From: a virus
IMG/VR virus record: IMGVR_UViG_3300044796_000040
Location: 1-38,042 of that record
DNA: 38,042 nucleotides
Strand: one strand, 5' to 3'
Positions 16,426-23,055 of this stretch are shown in pieces (within the stretch, counting starts at the first letter, position 1; every line of letters begins with the position of its first letter). The position numbers and the translations under genes were made by a program. The notes beneath the pieces were generated by a model. That model made no database searches, had not been told where the DNA came from, and saw nothing but the letters and a program-made list of their open reading frames with translations.

Positions 16426-16598
16426 CCCAATTTCCTCTTCAACTTTGCGTCCTCAACCTTATCCATAGCTTCCCAGTCAATAAACTCATATAAACAATCC
16501 ATCGAGCAGAATCTCACATTCTTCTTAGGATTGTCGTGAAAATTGCCAGATCCCTCGAATTCTTCATAACATTGGCTGCAGCGTTTAATCTTGTCCAT
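16422..16598 (-). CDS. 58-residue zinc-finger-like protein
   Basis: Encoded from the ATG at 16598 to TGA at 16422. Two cysteine pairs, C-S-Q-C and F-C-S-M-D-C, are spaced 21 residues apart with a His between, as in treble-clef or short zinc ribbons. The C-terminus is charged and helical. Start and stop both overlap the neighbouring genes (TAATG upstream, ATGA downstream), indicating translational coupling in the leftward operon. Function unknown; small early zinc proteins of phages often bind host factors. Confidence 0.65.
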   Translation of the reverse strand: MDKIKRCSQCYEEFEGSGNFHDNPKKNVRFCSMDCLYEFIDWEAMDKVEDAKLKRKLG

Positions 16599-16837
16599 TA
16601 TTCTTCCAATCCTATTTTTTTAGCGTTTTCTTCAGAAATGTGATGTATATAAGAACGCTGATCAATGTCCATAGGATCATTAAAAACAGCATGTCTTATA
16701 TACCATTTTTCTGACTTACCAGTAAGATCTTGGCATGGGCCCACTATGTATTTTCCAGTTTTTTGAATATCGTAACAGTAGATACAGGACTTTGTATTAT
16801 CAAAAGAAGGAAAATCCGCAGCTTTCTTGTTATTCAA
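16598..16837 (-). CDS. 79-residue unknown early protein
   Basis: The start is a TTG at 16837 overlapping the preceding TGA, so it depends on coupling; there is little ribosome-site sequence. It contains C-I-Y-C near residue 18 and a later lone Cys, with aromatic and charged residues around (W-Y-I-R-H). The C-terminus is charged. No family recognised. It is flanked on both sides by overlapping genes of the same operon, which supports it being real. Confidence 0.55.
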   Translation of the reverse strand: MNNKKAADFPSFDNTKSCIYCYDIQKTGKYIVGPCQDLTGKSEKWYIRHAVFNDPMDIDQRSYIHHISEENAKKIGLEE

Positions 16838-17310
16838 AACTTACAATGAATCTTTAGGAAATCTAATGTTTTTTGTATGTTTTTTGTTAGCGTACTGAAC
16901 TGTCTCATTAATGATCTTGAACCTTGAGGTGCTAATTTTTTAGCAACGATAATCATTAATTTAATGCGATTTTCTAAGTCAGCAAGATTAGCAAACCTTG
17001 GATCATTAATATTTCCATCAATATAGATCTTTTTCTGAGTGTCATTGAATTCTCTTATTAAAGTATCTATTTGTGCGAGAATATTTTTTAATTCTTTATC
17101 ATCTTCTCGTTTATTATTCATCGCTTCAGCTATTGCCGTTTTCAGACTTTCTGGTGACGATATATCTTTGGCTGTTAATTCTGTTTCTTTGTCATTGTAT
17201 AGTATTGCAAATTTCATCGGCACCCCTTGTGTTTGTTTCGGATTTTCAATATCAGATTGATCAGTGTCATATTCTCCAAAACACCAATTACAATTTTTTA
17301 TATTTTTCAT
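16834..17310 (-). CDS. Unknown early helical protein with N-terminal CxxC
   Basis: 158 residues. The first ~12 residues hold C-N-W-C. An internal ATG at about 17217 (MKFAIL...) has AAGGGG upstream and could begin a shorter, 127-residue form without the cysteines. The rest is helical and charged, with heptad-like patterns at ~60-100 and a basic C-terminus (S-L-M-R-Q, T-K-N-I-Q-K). It overlaps the upstream gene's end by four bases. Not recognised. Confidence 0.55.
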   Translation of the reverse strand: MKNIKNCNWCFGEYDTDQSDIENPKQTQGVPMKFAILYNDKETELTAKDISSPESLKTAIAEAMNNKREDDKELKNILAQIDTLIREFNDTQKKIYIDGNINDPRFANLADLENRIKLMIIVAKKLAPQGSRSLMRQFSTLTKNIQKTLDFLKIHCKF

Positions 17311-17600
17311 ACTAAATCCTTATATTTCGGATCTTTTGCCATTGCTGCAAATAATCCTTTTTTGAATTTTTTATGCATTGAACTAGCAACATTCTCTTCC
17401 AGCTCATCACTTTTTCTGTGCAAGAAATCTACATCTTCACAAAGTAATTTGTATGCTTTGACCACTTCATAAAATGATTTGTCGATACCAGGCTGAGTAA
17501 GATTCATTTCTTTTAGATATCCAGCATCTTCTAAGCTATTTTTTAAAGATAGAATTGCTTGGCTTATTGGATCCATTGTGCAGTAAGTTTTCTTTTCCAT
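17307..17600 (-). CDS. Unknown first gene of the leftward early operon
   Basis: 97 residues starting at an ATG preceded by AAGGGAACGAACA. The protein is helical and highly charged; residues ~45-75 may form a coiled coil (D-F-L-H-R-K-S-D-E-L-E-E-N). The C-terminus is Lys-rich. No known domain recognised. As the promoter-proximal gene of the leftward operon it is likely among the first phage products made. Confidence 0.55.
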   Translation of the reverse strand: MEKKTYCTMDPISQAILSLKNSLEDAGYLKEMNLTQPGIDKSFYEVVKAYKLLCEDVDFLHRKSDELEENVASSMHKKFKKGLFAAMAKDPKYKDLV

Positions 17601-17636
17601 TGTTCGTTCCCTTCGTTGAACTATTTATATACATAT

Positions 17637-17702
17637 AATATAACATAAACATCTAATATTGCAAACTAATTATCATTATGTTATACTAGAAACATATAAC
17701 AT
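17637..17702. promoter_or_regulatory. Divergent early promoters sharing one -35 box, with operator-like repeats
   Basis: TTGCAA (17659-17664) is its own reverse complement and can serve both directions. Rightward, a 17-bp spacer leads to TATACT (17682-17687). Leftward, a 16-bp spacer leads to TATATT (17642-17637). The half-site ATAACAT occurs at 17640-17646 and 17696-17702 and inverted at 17678-17684. The last two form ATGTTAT-N11-ATAACAT across the rightward -10. They are candidate operators for the HTH protein encoded next door. Confidence 0.65.
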
Positions 17703-17717
17703 TGTATGGAGATAGAT

Positions 17718-17921
17718 ATGGACAAAGAGAAACTAGAAGATCTGGTCGCGAGGCTGGAGAACATCCGGGTTGAATTCCCGATGCGTCAGCAGGAGTTAGC
17801 TGATGCTATAGGTATAGGATTGCCTACCTTAATGAGATTCCTGCGTAAGATTAATAATGGAGCCAGAGATATAACTCTGCTCAGGATAGAGAAGTTTATT
17901 CGTGATAGGGAGAAGCAATGA
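17718..17921 (+). CDS. HTH regulator (Cro/repressor-like)
   Basis: 67 residues from the ATG at 17718, chosen because GGAG lies at a proper distance; the in-frame ATG at 17706 contains that site. Residues ~23-50 (M-R-Q-Q-E-L-A-D-A-I-G-I-G-L-P-T-L-M-R-F-L) fit a helix-turn-helix with the recognition helix at T-L-M-R-F-L-R. It is the first rightward gene next to a divergent promoter with inverted repeats. It therefore probably controls one or both early promoters. No integrase is present, so a lysogeny role is not supported. Confidence 0.7.
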   Translation: MDKEKLEDLVARLENIRVEFPMRQQELADAIGIGLPTLMRFLRKINNGARDITLLRIEKFIRDREKQ

Positions 17922-18223
17922 AACAATTGATATTGATAATACACTTGATGAGCGGACAGATATTTGAAGTGACAGATACGCTTGCAGTTGGTCGCATGAA
18001 TAATAATGTGAATAGATTCAGCACTACATTCTTCCAGGGAGCAGCCAAGGTCAATGTAGGAGACAAGTATGTCTACATGAATATGGCAAATGTTGAGTAT
18101 ATAGAAGAGAGATGGATTGATGTCTTTGATCCTAGGCTCTTAGATGAACTGAGTCGATCGAGATCAGAGGGGATAATAGATATGCCTCAAGAAGGTGATT
18201 CGTTGTCTATGGAGCAAGTATGA
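17918..18223 (+). CDS. Unknown early protein, 101 residues
   Basis: The ATG overlaps the HTH gene's stop (ATGA) and follows GGGAG. Residues 1-70 are beta-rich (L-I-L-I-I-H-L-M-S-G, K-Y-V-Y-M-N-M-A-N-V-E-Y-I), like a small beta-barrel; the C-terminus is acidic with E-R-W-I-D-V-F. No known family recognised. Tight coupling to the regulator suggests an early control or takeover role, but this is only inference. Confidence 0.6.
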   Translation: MKQLILIIHLMSGQIFEVTDTLAVGRMNNNVNRFSTTFFQGAAKVNVGDKYVYMNMANVEYIEERWIDVFDPRLLDELSRSRSEGIIDMPQEGDSLSMEQV

Positions 18224-18384
18224 TCTTACACTGTGATTACTGTGGCTTTGATAGAGAGATTGTGTTTAGTCATGAGCTTATTGATGGTATAAAGCATATC
18301 TGCAAAGAGTGCTATTACAAGATGCATGAATGTTACAATCAGATCATAGAAGATAGAAAGAAAGAGCTTGAGGAAGAAGAATGA
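18220..18384 (+). CDS. 54-residue zinc-finger-like early protein
   Basis: Starts at the ATG at 18220, overlapping the previous stop (ATGA), with GGAG just before. C-D-Y-C near the N-terminus and C-K-E-C at residues ~28-31 make a four-cysteine zinc site. The C-terminal third is a charged helix ending in a run of glutamates. This resembles the many small single-zinc proteins of phage early regions. The gene is continuous with its neighbours by start/stop overlap on both sides. Confidence 0.65.
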   Translation: MILHCDYCGFDREIVFSHELIDGIKHICKECYYKMHECYNQIIEDRKKELEEEE

Positions 18385-18428
18385 TGATATTAAATGAATT
18401 TATTGAACAAGCTACGGAACAAGCGTGA
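18381..18428 (+). CDS. Possible 15-codon coupling peptide
   Basis: ATG-ATG at 18381 overlaps the stop of the zinc protein, and the short frame ends with TGA at 18426-18428, which overlaps the GTG start of the alpha-CTD-like gene. GAGGAAGAAG supplies a ribosome site. It may be a real micro-gene or only a device that carries ribosomes to the weak GTG downstream. Confidence 0.3.
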   Translation: MMILNEFIEQATEQA

Positions 18429-18850
18429 GAGACAAATATATTATTTCTGTCAAATTTAAAAATGGATCAACTTATAGTGAAGGAACTTCGTCTATTTTAG
18501 ATTGGGATGAGCTATGGAGTGAAATGCTTGATGATAGACATAATTATATTTCTATAGGAAGTATTGATATAGATGGGTCCAACAGTAGACGAAAAAGTGT
18601 TATAAAAAAAGATGAAATTAGTTGTGTATATGTTGATCACCGTAAGATATCTGAAGATGAATCAATTGATGAATTAGGTATTTCTTGTCGATCATTCAAT
18701 TGCTTGAATTCGGCAGGCATAAAAACAATAAAAGACTTACTTCAATATTCAGAGGAAGATTTACTTCAAATAAAGAACTATGGTAGTGCATCAATTAGAA
18801 AAACGATGCAACAATTGCAGAAATATGGATACGAATTAAAGAGGAAGTGA
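18425..18850 (+). CDS. RNA polymerase alpha C-terminal-domain-like protein
   Basis: 141 residues with a GTG start. Residues ~78-141 closely follow the bacterial RpoA C-terminal domain: E-L-G-I-S-C-R-S-F-N-C-L, A-G-I-K-T-I-K-D-L-L, S-E-E-D-L-L-Q-I-K-N-Y-G. Compared with E. coli alpha, the DNA-contact positions R265, N268, N294, G296 and S299 are kept (here R89, N92, N118, G120, S123), while K298 is Ala. The N-terminal ~75 residues are an unrelated beta-rich module. The assembly and catalytic parts of alpha are absent. I infer a protein that binds UP-element-like DNA or polymerase partners and redirects host transcription. It lies in the early rightward operon beside the regulator. Confidence 0.8.
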   Translation: MRDKYIISVKFKNGSTYSEGTSSILDWDELWSEMLDDRHNYISIGSIDIDGSNSRRKSVIKKDEISCVYVDHRKISEDESIDELGISCRSFNCLNSAGIKTIKDLLQYSEEDLLQIKNYGSASIRKTMQQLQKYGYELKRK

Positions 18851-18854
18851 AAGT

Positions 18855-19097
18855 ATGAAATGGATAAAGATATCGGATCGATTTCCTGATAAGGATTGTG
18901 AAGTATTGTTGTGGGGATCATCGGCATACATTGGAGATATTCTTATTTGCGATGGTGGGCCTATGATGGCTATTTATGTAAAAGGGAATGACTATTTTAG
19001 ATGGGGTAACGGTGATAATAAACCAGAAGATGATATTGTAGATATTGATTCTGTATCTCATTGGATGGATGCTGCTGAGATTCCTGCCCCAGATTGA
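18855..19097 (+). CDS. DUF551-family protein
   Basis: 80 residues, ATG four bases after the previous stop with GAGGAAG upstream. It begins M-K-W-I-K-I-S-D-R-F-P-D and ends with V-S-H-W-M-D-A-A-E-I-P, the two signature ends of the DUF551 family of small phage proteins. The middle holds E-V-L-L-W-G. The family has no assigned biochemical role that I can cite. It ends the short early operon before a terminator. Confidence 0.75.
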   Translation: MKWIKISDRFPDKDCEVLLWGSSAYIGDILICDGGPMMAIYVKGNDYFRWGNGDNKPEDDIVDIDSVSHWMDAAEIPAPD

Positions 19098-19151
19098 CCC
19101 ATACCTGTAAAACAGATACAATAACAGCTAAACGACTTGAAATAAAAAAAA

Positions 19152-19181
19152 GACCACCATTTCTGGCGGTCTCAATTTTTT
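19152..19181 (+). terminator. Rho-independent terminator after the early rightward operon
   Basis: GACCACC (19152-19158) pairs with GGCGGTC (19165-19171) with one mismatch, loop ATTTCT, followed by TCAATTTTTT. An A-run precedes it, so it could also work leftward. The remaining bases to 19308 are AT-rich leader of the replication gene. They include an AAAAAGA/TCTTTTT inverted pair near 19220-19252. Confidence 0.75.
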
Positions 19182-19308
19182 GCTCTGTTCCCCTACAAAC
19201 GGACTGAGCTTTTAGATTAAAAAGAACCCGTTATTTAGACGAGCTCTTTTTAGTACTAATTAAATTTGCATCGAAACAAAATAATTAATTAAGTAAAGGT
19301 AATTCTAC

Positions 19309-20688
19309 ATGAACCTGACAGTAAGTCAACAACAAATTTCACAAAATCCCTTATCCAAAAGGGTTATAGGTAGAATTAATTACAATTCTGCTTCTGATTT
19401 GGTTAATTACAGGTTCAAACTCTCTAAAACCAACAGACTTATCTTCGACTATATTACGTCGTTTAAGAAAAAAGATTTCATTAAACTCAGAAGAAAGACC
19501 ATCGCTACTGCGGTAGGATGCTCTACTAAGTCGGTTACTCGCGCACTTGCGTTATTTGATGTTGATGGTGTTATTGCCAAACATAGACCCTTCCACCAGT
19601 CCCCTAACATTCTGACTCTAACTCCCCAACTTGTTAGGGGACCTCAAGCATTTTCTTTATGGATGAGTAAATTGTCTGATAGTAACAAAGAGATGGTATT
19701 TTATCAGAGCGCGTATCGCAATTTGAAAGGTGAAATCGTTCCCTTAAAAATTGAAAATGTCCCTACATATACTAAGAAGAGTAATAATAATAAATATATA
19801 TATAACACTACTACTACTACTACAAAGATTACTTACATTAGTAAGAGGGATGAGTCCTTTCAAAATCAAGCTCCAAAGAGAAACACTCAAAAAGGAGGAG
19901 TAGGAGTAGTAGAGAAGAATAAAAAAAGAAAAGAGAACGTAGTGTTGAACGAAACTAGTAGAAACTTCCTGATCAGAAGTCAAAATAACCCCAATGCAAG
20001 ACAAGTGTTAGATAATCCTGAGATAAAATCTGCGCTGTATACGCCTTTGATATTGGATATCCAACAGACCCTAAAAATGGAAGACCGTGAGATTCTTCAG
20101 CTTATGGCTATTCCTGAAGAAGCGTTAGCGCATACTCTTGCTATTGCTAAACGTATGATTTCTGGTGCTTTACCTATTACTACTCCTATCGATGACAGTT
20201 TTAATTGGTTCATTGGTGTGTCCCTGAATAAATGCAAGGCCATCGGTGAGACCATGGACAGACCATTCTACCAAGCGCTTTGCAAGATTATGGATGTTAC
20301 TCCAGTTGTTGCTGGTGAAAACCCTAGACCCTTGAAGAAGAATGCCAAACCACGCAATGAAGGCGGTCATAGTCCAGCAGTCCAAGCTCCAAAAATGAGC
20401 GACAACGAACGAATTGGGTTCCTGGTTAAGGAGATTGCAGCGTTCAAAGAAAAGATCGCTAATCCTGAGAAATACTTCCTTGGTAAAGTTAGGATTGAAG
20501 AAAGTCTAGAAGTTGGACGATCGTTCCTTGCTGAAAGGGAACAGGAATTAGCTGACTTACTTAATCCTCCTGCTAAACTAGGCGTCAACAAATCAGATAA
20601 AGATATGACCCCAGAAGAATGGTTGATCTGGAATAGAGAGTGCAAAATACAACGTTTGAAGGAACAGAAACTATGTGGATCGATTTAG
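19309..20688 (+). CDS. Replication protein candidate with N-terminal winged helix
   Basis: 459 residues; AAAGG lies nine bases before ATG. Residues ~40-105 look like a winged helix: R-L-I-F-D-Y-I, then T-I-A-T-A-V-G-C-S-T-K-S-V-T-R-A-L with a wing at I-A-K-H-R-P-F. The central ~150-205 region is low-complexity (Asn, Thr, Lys) and is encoded by AT-rich and CTA-repeat DNA. The C-terminal part is helical, with a coiled-coil-like stretch at ~370-425. Layout and place beside Erf and RusA fit an initiator of the lambda O or plasmid Rep type that recruits host replication proteins. No helicase or primase motif is visible, and the specific family is not identified. Confidence 0.6.
   Translation: MNLTVSQQQISQNPLSKRVIGRINYNSASDLVNYRFKLSKTNRLIFDYITSFKKKDFIKLRRKTIATAVGCSTKSVTRALALFDVDGVIAKHRPFHQSPNILTLTPQLVRGPQAFSLWMSKLSDSNKEMVFYQSAYRNLKGEIVPLKIENVPTYTKKSNNNKYIYNTTTTTTKITYISKRDESFQNQAPKRNTQKGGVGVVEKNKKRKENVVLNETSRNFLIRSQNNPNARQVLDNPEIKSALYTPLILDIQQTLKMEDREILQLMAIPEEALAHTLAIAKRMISGALPITTPIDDSFNWFIGVSLNKCKAIGETMDRPFYQALCKIMDVTPVVAGENPRPLKKNAKPRNEGGHSPAVQAPKMSDNERIGFLVKEIAAFKEKIANPEKYFLGKVRIEESLEVGRSFLAEREQELADLLNPPAKLGVNKSDKDMTPEEWLIWNRECKIQRLKEQKLCGSI
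19601..19937 (+). other. Possible replication origin inside the replication gene
   Basis: CCCCTAACA (19601-19609) and TGTTAGGGG (19632-19640) form a perfect 9-bp inverted repeat. Downstream, 19781-19805 is nearly pure A/T with TAA and TA steps, followed by CTA repeats (19806-19823) and a purine-rich strand (~19889-19937). A protein-binding palindrome next to an easily melted tract inside an initiator gene resembles the lambdoid origin in gene O. I see no iterons, so this is a suggestion only. Confidence 0.35.
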
Positions 20689-20879
20689 ATAATATACGCA
20701 ATGCAACTATTACTTCGGACGAATGGGTAGACCTAGTAAACATCATGGCTCAAGCAAAAGAAATGACCGATAAAGACTACGATCGACTTCCCGGAATGAA
20801 AGAATGGGTAGAAGAAGTAAGAAAGATCACGAAGGAAAATTACCAAGTAAACTCGGAATTTAAATCCGAATCTGCATGA
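20673..20879 (+). CDS. 68-residue acidic protein of the replication region
   Basis: The ATG at 20673 overlaps the replication gene by 16 bases and has AAGGAAC upstream; a longer frame opens at a GTG at 20640 without a better site. The protein is acidic and helical, with W-I-D-L-D-N-I at the start and W-V-E-E-V-R-K-I-T later. Not recognised. Its stop overlaps the next start. Confidence 0.55.
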   Translation: MWIDLDNIRNATITSDEWVDLVNIMAQAKEMTDKDYDRLPGMKEWVEEVRKITKENYQVNSEFKSESA

Positions 20880-21160
20880 ATGAGAGAGTAATGAACAAAC
20901 ACGACAAATGGATCGCGAAGAATCTTGATTGGAGTATTAGGGATCATTCAATTATGCCTGATAAGATAATACCAACTCCAAAGCGTGACATGGAACGCAT
21001 AAAGCCAAGAGAAAAGAAGATCAAGCAACCAAAGCAAGATATAATATACAAGAAGCTTGATGAAGTATGGAACCCTTTGAAGGATTGGAGACCACATGCG
21101 AAGCAAAACATACAAAGTAGAGATGACACCAATACCCCTGCGAAGAGCACGCATCAATAA
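20876..21160 (+). CDS. 94-residue basic protein upstream of rusA
   Basis: ATG at 20876 overlaps the previous stop; a second in-frame ATG at 20891 follows GAGAG and may be the true start. The protein is strongly basic (K-P-R-E-K-K-I-K-Q-P-K) with few hydrophobic residues in the middle, and contains two W-containing motifs. The last 65 bases overlap rusA in another frame. No family recognised; a nucleic-acid-binding role is plausible from charge only. Confidence 0.5.
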   Translation: MNERVMNKHDKWIAKNLDWSIRDHSIMPDKIIPTPKRDMERIKPREKKIKQPKQDIIYKKLDEVWNPLKDWRPHAKQNIQSRDDTNTPAKSTHQ

Positions 21161-21485
21161 TCAACGCTTTTATGATACTCAAGTTAAAGATAAGATCACT
21201 TTCGGATTATACCTCATCCAACAACATGGCTCTGCCCCTATATTCACCAAGCCATTACAGATAGACATTACTTTCTATATGAGAACTGGACAGCAGAAAG
21301 CAAAAATGGCAAAAACTCATCATGATTCAGTTCCTGACCTTGATAATTTAATCAAGTTTGCTCTCGATGCAATCGTTGATACAAACACAATCTTGACAGA
21401 TGATCGCATCATTTCTATCATTAACGCAAAAAAGGTATACGACTCTTTTCCCAGAACTGAGTTCACAATAACGGAGTTAGAATAG
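21096..21485 (+). CDS. rusA: RusA-type Holliday junction resolvase
   Basis: 129 residues. The RusA signature is clear at residues 75-103: H-H-D-S-V-P-D-L-D-N-L-I-K, with D81, D83 and K87 matching E. coli D70, D72 and K76, and T-D-D giving the fourth acid (D102, for D91). The dimer cuts four-way junctions symmetrically. With Erf this gives the phage a small recombination kit that can resolve branched replication intermediates before packaging. It overlaps the upstream gene by 65 bases and lies immediately before the terminase genes. Confidence 0.9.
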   Translation: MRSKTYKVEMTPIPLRRARINNQRFYDTQVKDKITFGLYLIQQHGSAPIFTKPLQIDITFYMRTGQQKAKMAKTHHDSVPDLDNLIKFALDAIVDTNTILTDDRIISIINAKKVYDSFPRTEFTITELE

Positions 21486-21486
21486 C

Positions 21487-22008
21487 GTGGCAAAGCCAAA
21501 AAAAACCACTAAGACTATAGAAAGAATTGACGTACTGTCAAATACACGTACCTGGTTAGATTTCATGAATAATGATGCTGTTCTTATCTCTCCTGAAAAG
21601 GATTCTTATCGAAAAAGACTCGGCCTAACAATGCTTACTTGGGCTCAACAAGAAACTTCTTTAGAGCTTGTTGATTTCGCTTTAGAGATGAAAATGCGTC
21701 GACAGAATCTTTCAGATTGGGCAGATAAATATCCTGATTTCAGAGAAGTGTACGATACTGTAAAGCTTATGATTGGCTCTCGACGTCGCAAGGGTGCACT
21801 AACCCGTAAGTTCGATAAAGATGTTGTATTTAAGGATGATCATATATACGATCCTGAACGACATGAACTTAATCAATACTGGAATAACATGAAGAAGGAT
21901 GTAGCAGCTGCTGAGAGTAAGCCTGCTATTGTTCTTGATAATCTCGTCACCGAATCTGGTGAACGAATATACCCTAAGAAACATGAACCCGAACCAAAGC
22001 CAGATTGA
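21487..22008 (+). CDS. terS: Terminase small subunit
   Basis: 173 residues from a GTG start with GGAG ten bases upstream. The central part (residues ~55-140) has the layout of small terminases of P22-portal podoviruses: F-A-L-E-M-K-M-R-R-Q-N-L-S-D-W as a DNA-binding HTH-like region, then I-G-S-R-R-R-K-G-A-L and a helical oligomerisation part. The C-terminus is Lys/Pro-rich and may contact the large subunit or portal. The role is to recognise the packaging site and regulate TerL. It starts one base after rusA and is 1 kb before the large subunit. Confidence 0.75.
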   Translation: MAKPKKTTKTIERIDVLSNTRTWLDFMNNDAVLISPEKDSYRKRLGLTMLTWAQQETSLELVDFALEMKMRRQNLSDWADKYPDFREVYDTVKLMIGSRRRKGALTRKFDKDVVFKDDHIYDPERHELNQYWNNMKKDVAAAESKPAIVLDNLVTESGERIYPKKHEPEPKPD

Positions 22009-22279
22009 TGAACTCAAGGGATTCTTGGCCCGATGGGATAAAGACCCTTTAAGAGATTCAGTACTTCGTGATGTACTCAAGATGATTAAGATTCTTGAAA
22101 CAGGTGTACAAAATTATGATTTCTGGAAAGATTATCCCAAAGAGTTTGAGCCTGATACTAAGAACTGGCGCATATGCCAATGCGATGAAGGCAATATCGG
22201 TAATAATACATTATTTAGAAAACACAGACATAGAATCCCAAGAACACTTGAACAAGCAATAAAGGAACTAAATGAATAA
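21983..22279 (+). CDS. 98-residue unknown protein between terminase genes
   Basis: I place the start at the ATG at 21983 (MNPNQ...), inside the end of the small terminase gene. The frame opens at 21929, but those codons overlap terminase and lack a ribosome site. The N-terminal half is helical (I-D-E-L-K-G-F-L-A-R-W, L-K-M-I-K-I-L). The rest contains Y-D-F-W-K-D-Y and a C-Q-C pair. Not recognised. The stop overlaps the next start. Confidence 0.55.
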   Translation: MNPNQSQIDELKGFLARWDKDPLRDSVLRDVLKMIKILETGVQNYDFWKDYPKEFEPDTKNWRICQCDEGNIGNNTLFRKHRHRIPRTLEQAIKELNE

Positions 22280-22616
22280 CACAGATATCCTACGATTCAT
22301 ACTCGCAAGAGGCTTTGATCATCTATCAGCGATAGCAACTGCAATAAAGAAGATAGATGAAGAGCCAGAAGATACTCCTTCTAAGAGACAAAGGCTATCG
22401 TCATTGACTATGACCTTTGGAGCTATTAATGATATATTACATCCCTCCTACTCCTCTATAAAAGATATTTTCCCCGAGCATGAACTACTTGAGTTCATAA
22501 AGAATCTAGAAGCATCGCATGAAGATGCGGTTAAGCAGACGCTGTTTCCACCCTGTCAGTGCCCAAACTGTAGACAACCAGAAGTTCTTGATGCGACACT
22601 AGTGGAGAACAAGTAA
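22272..22616 (+). CDS. 114-residue helical protein with C-terminal CxC..C motif
   Basis: The ATG overlaps the end of the previous gene by eight bases, with AAAGGA upstream. The protein is mostly helical for ~90 residues and ends with C-Q-C-P-N-C, a small metal-site candidate. No family recognised. It lies in the packaging unit between the two terminase genes and is translated in coupled fashion. Confidence 0.6.
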   Translation: MNNTDILRFILARGFDHLSAIATAIKKIDEEPEDTPSKRQRLSSLTMTFGAINDILHPSYSSIKDIFPEHELLEFIKNLEASHEDAVKQTLFPPCQCPNCRQPEVLDATLVENK

Positions 22617-22632
22617 ACTTTAAGGAGTAACG

Positions 22633-23055
22633 ATGAAACGAGCACTAGTGTTTTTTATGACCTTACCACTATCAGCAATGAATCAAGTTACTCCTGTAGA
22701 TCAAGCAGCAGAACAAGCATATACAACATTCTTTCGTAGAGATGAGTCTACGCATACTTCTTTAATCAAGCCTTACATAGCACAAGTCATGGACGAAGTA
22801 CGCAAATCTTCCCCACCACACGACGATGATTCTATAGTTGATAAGTTAGAACGAGGACAACTCAATCTTCGATCTGAGAAGGACTCTGAGCAACTTACAA
22901 ACATAATCATCAGAGCTATGGATAAATCATTTGAGCATCAACGTCTTGAAGATGATAAGAAGATAAGCAAGAAAGTCTCAGCGTATATAGCAGCAGCAGC
23001 AACATTGATATCAGCAGGCGTAACACTGACCATATTCTTAGTGAGTCATAAATGA
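22633..23055 (+). CDS. Membrane protein with signal-like N-terminus and C-terminal anchor
   Basis: 140 residues; AAGGAG lies six bases before ATG. Residues 1-16 (basic K-R, then A-L-V-F-F-M-T-L-P-L-S-A) look like a signal peptide. Residues ~115-137 (Y-I-A-A-A-A-T-L-I-S-A-G-V-T-L-T-I-F-L) are a transmembrane helix, and the part between is charged and helical. This topology suits a periplasmic protein anchored in the inner membrane. It could belong to lysis or superinfection exclusion, but no specific family is visible. Its stop overlaps the start of the large terminase. Confidence 0.6.
   Translation: MKRALVFFMTLPLSAMNQVTPVDQAAEQAYTTFFRRDESTHTSLIKPYIAQVMDEVRKSSPPHDDDSIVDKLERGQLNLRSEKDSEQLTNIIIRAMDKSFEHQRLEDDKKISKKVSAYIAAAATLISAGVTLTIFLVSHK

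Noticed and set aside
17637-17921. A lysogeny switch with a CI/Cro pair
   Set aside because: Only one small HTH gene borders the divergent promoters, and no integrase, excisionase or partition gene was found. Temperate lifestyle is not supported.
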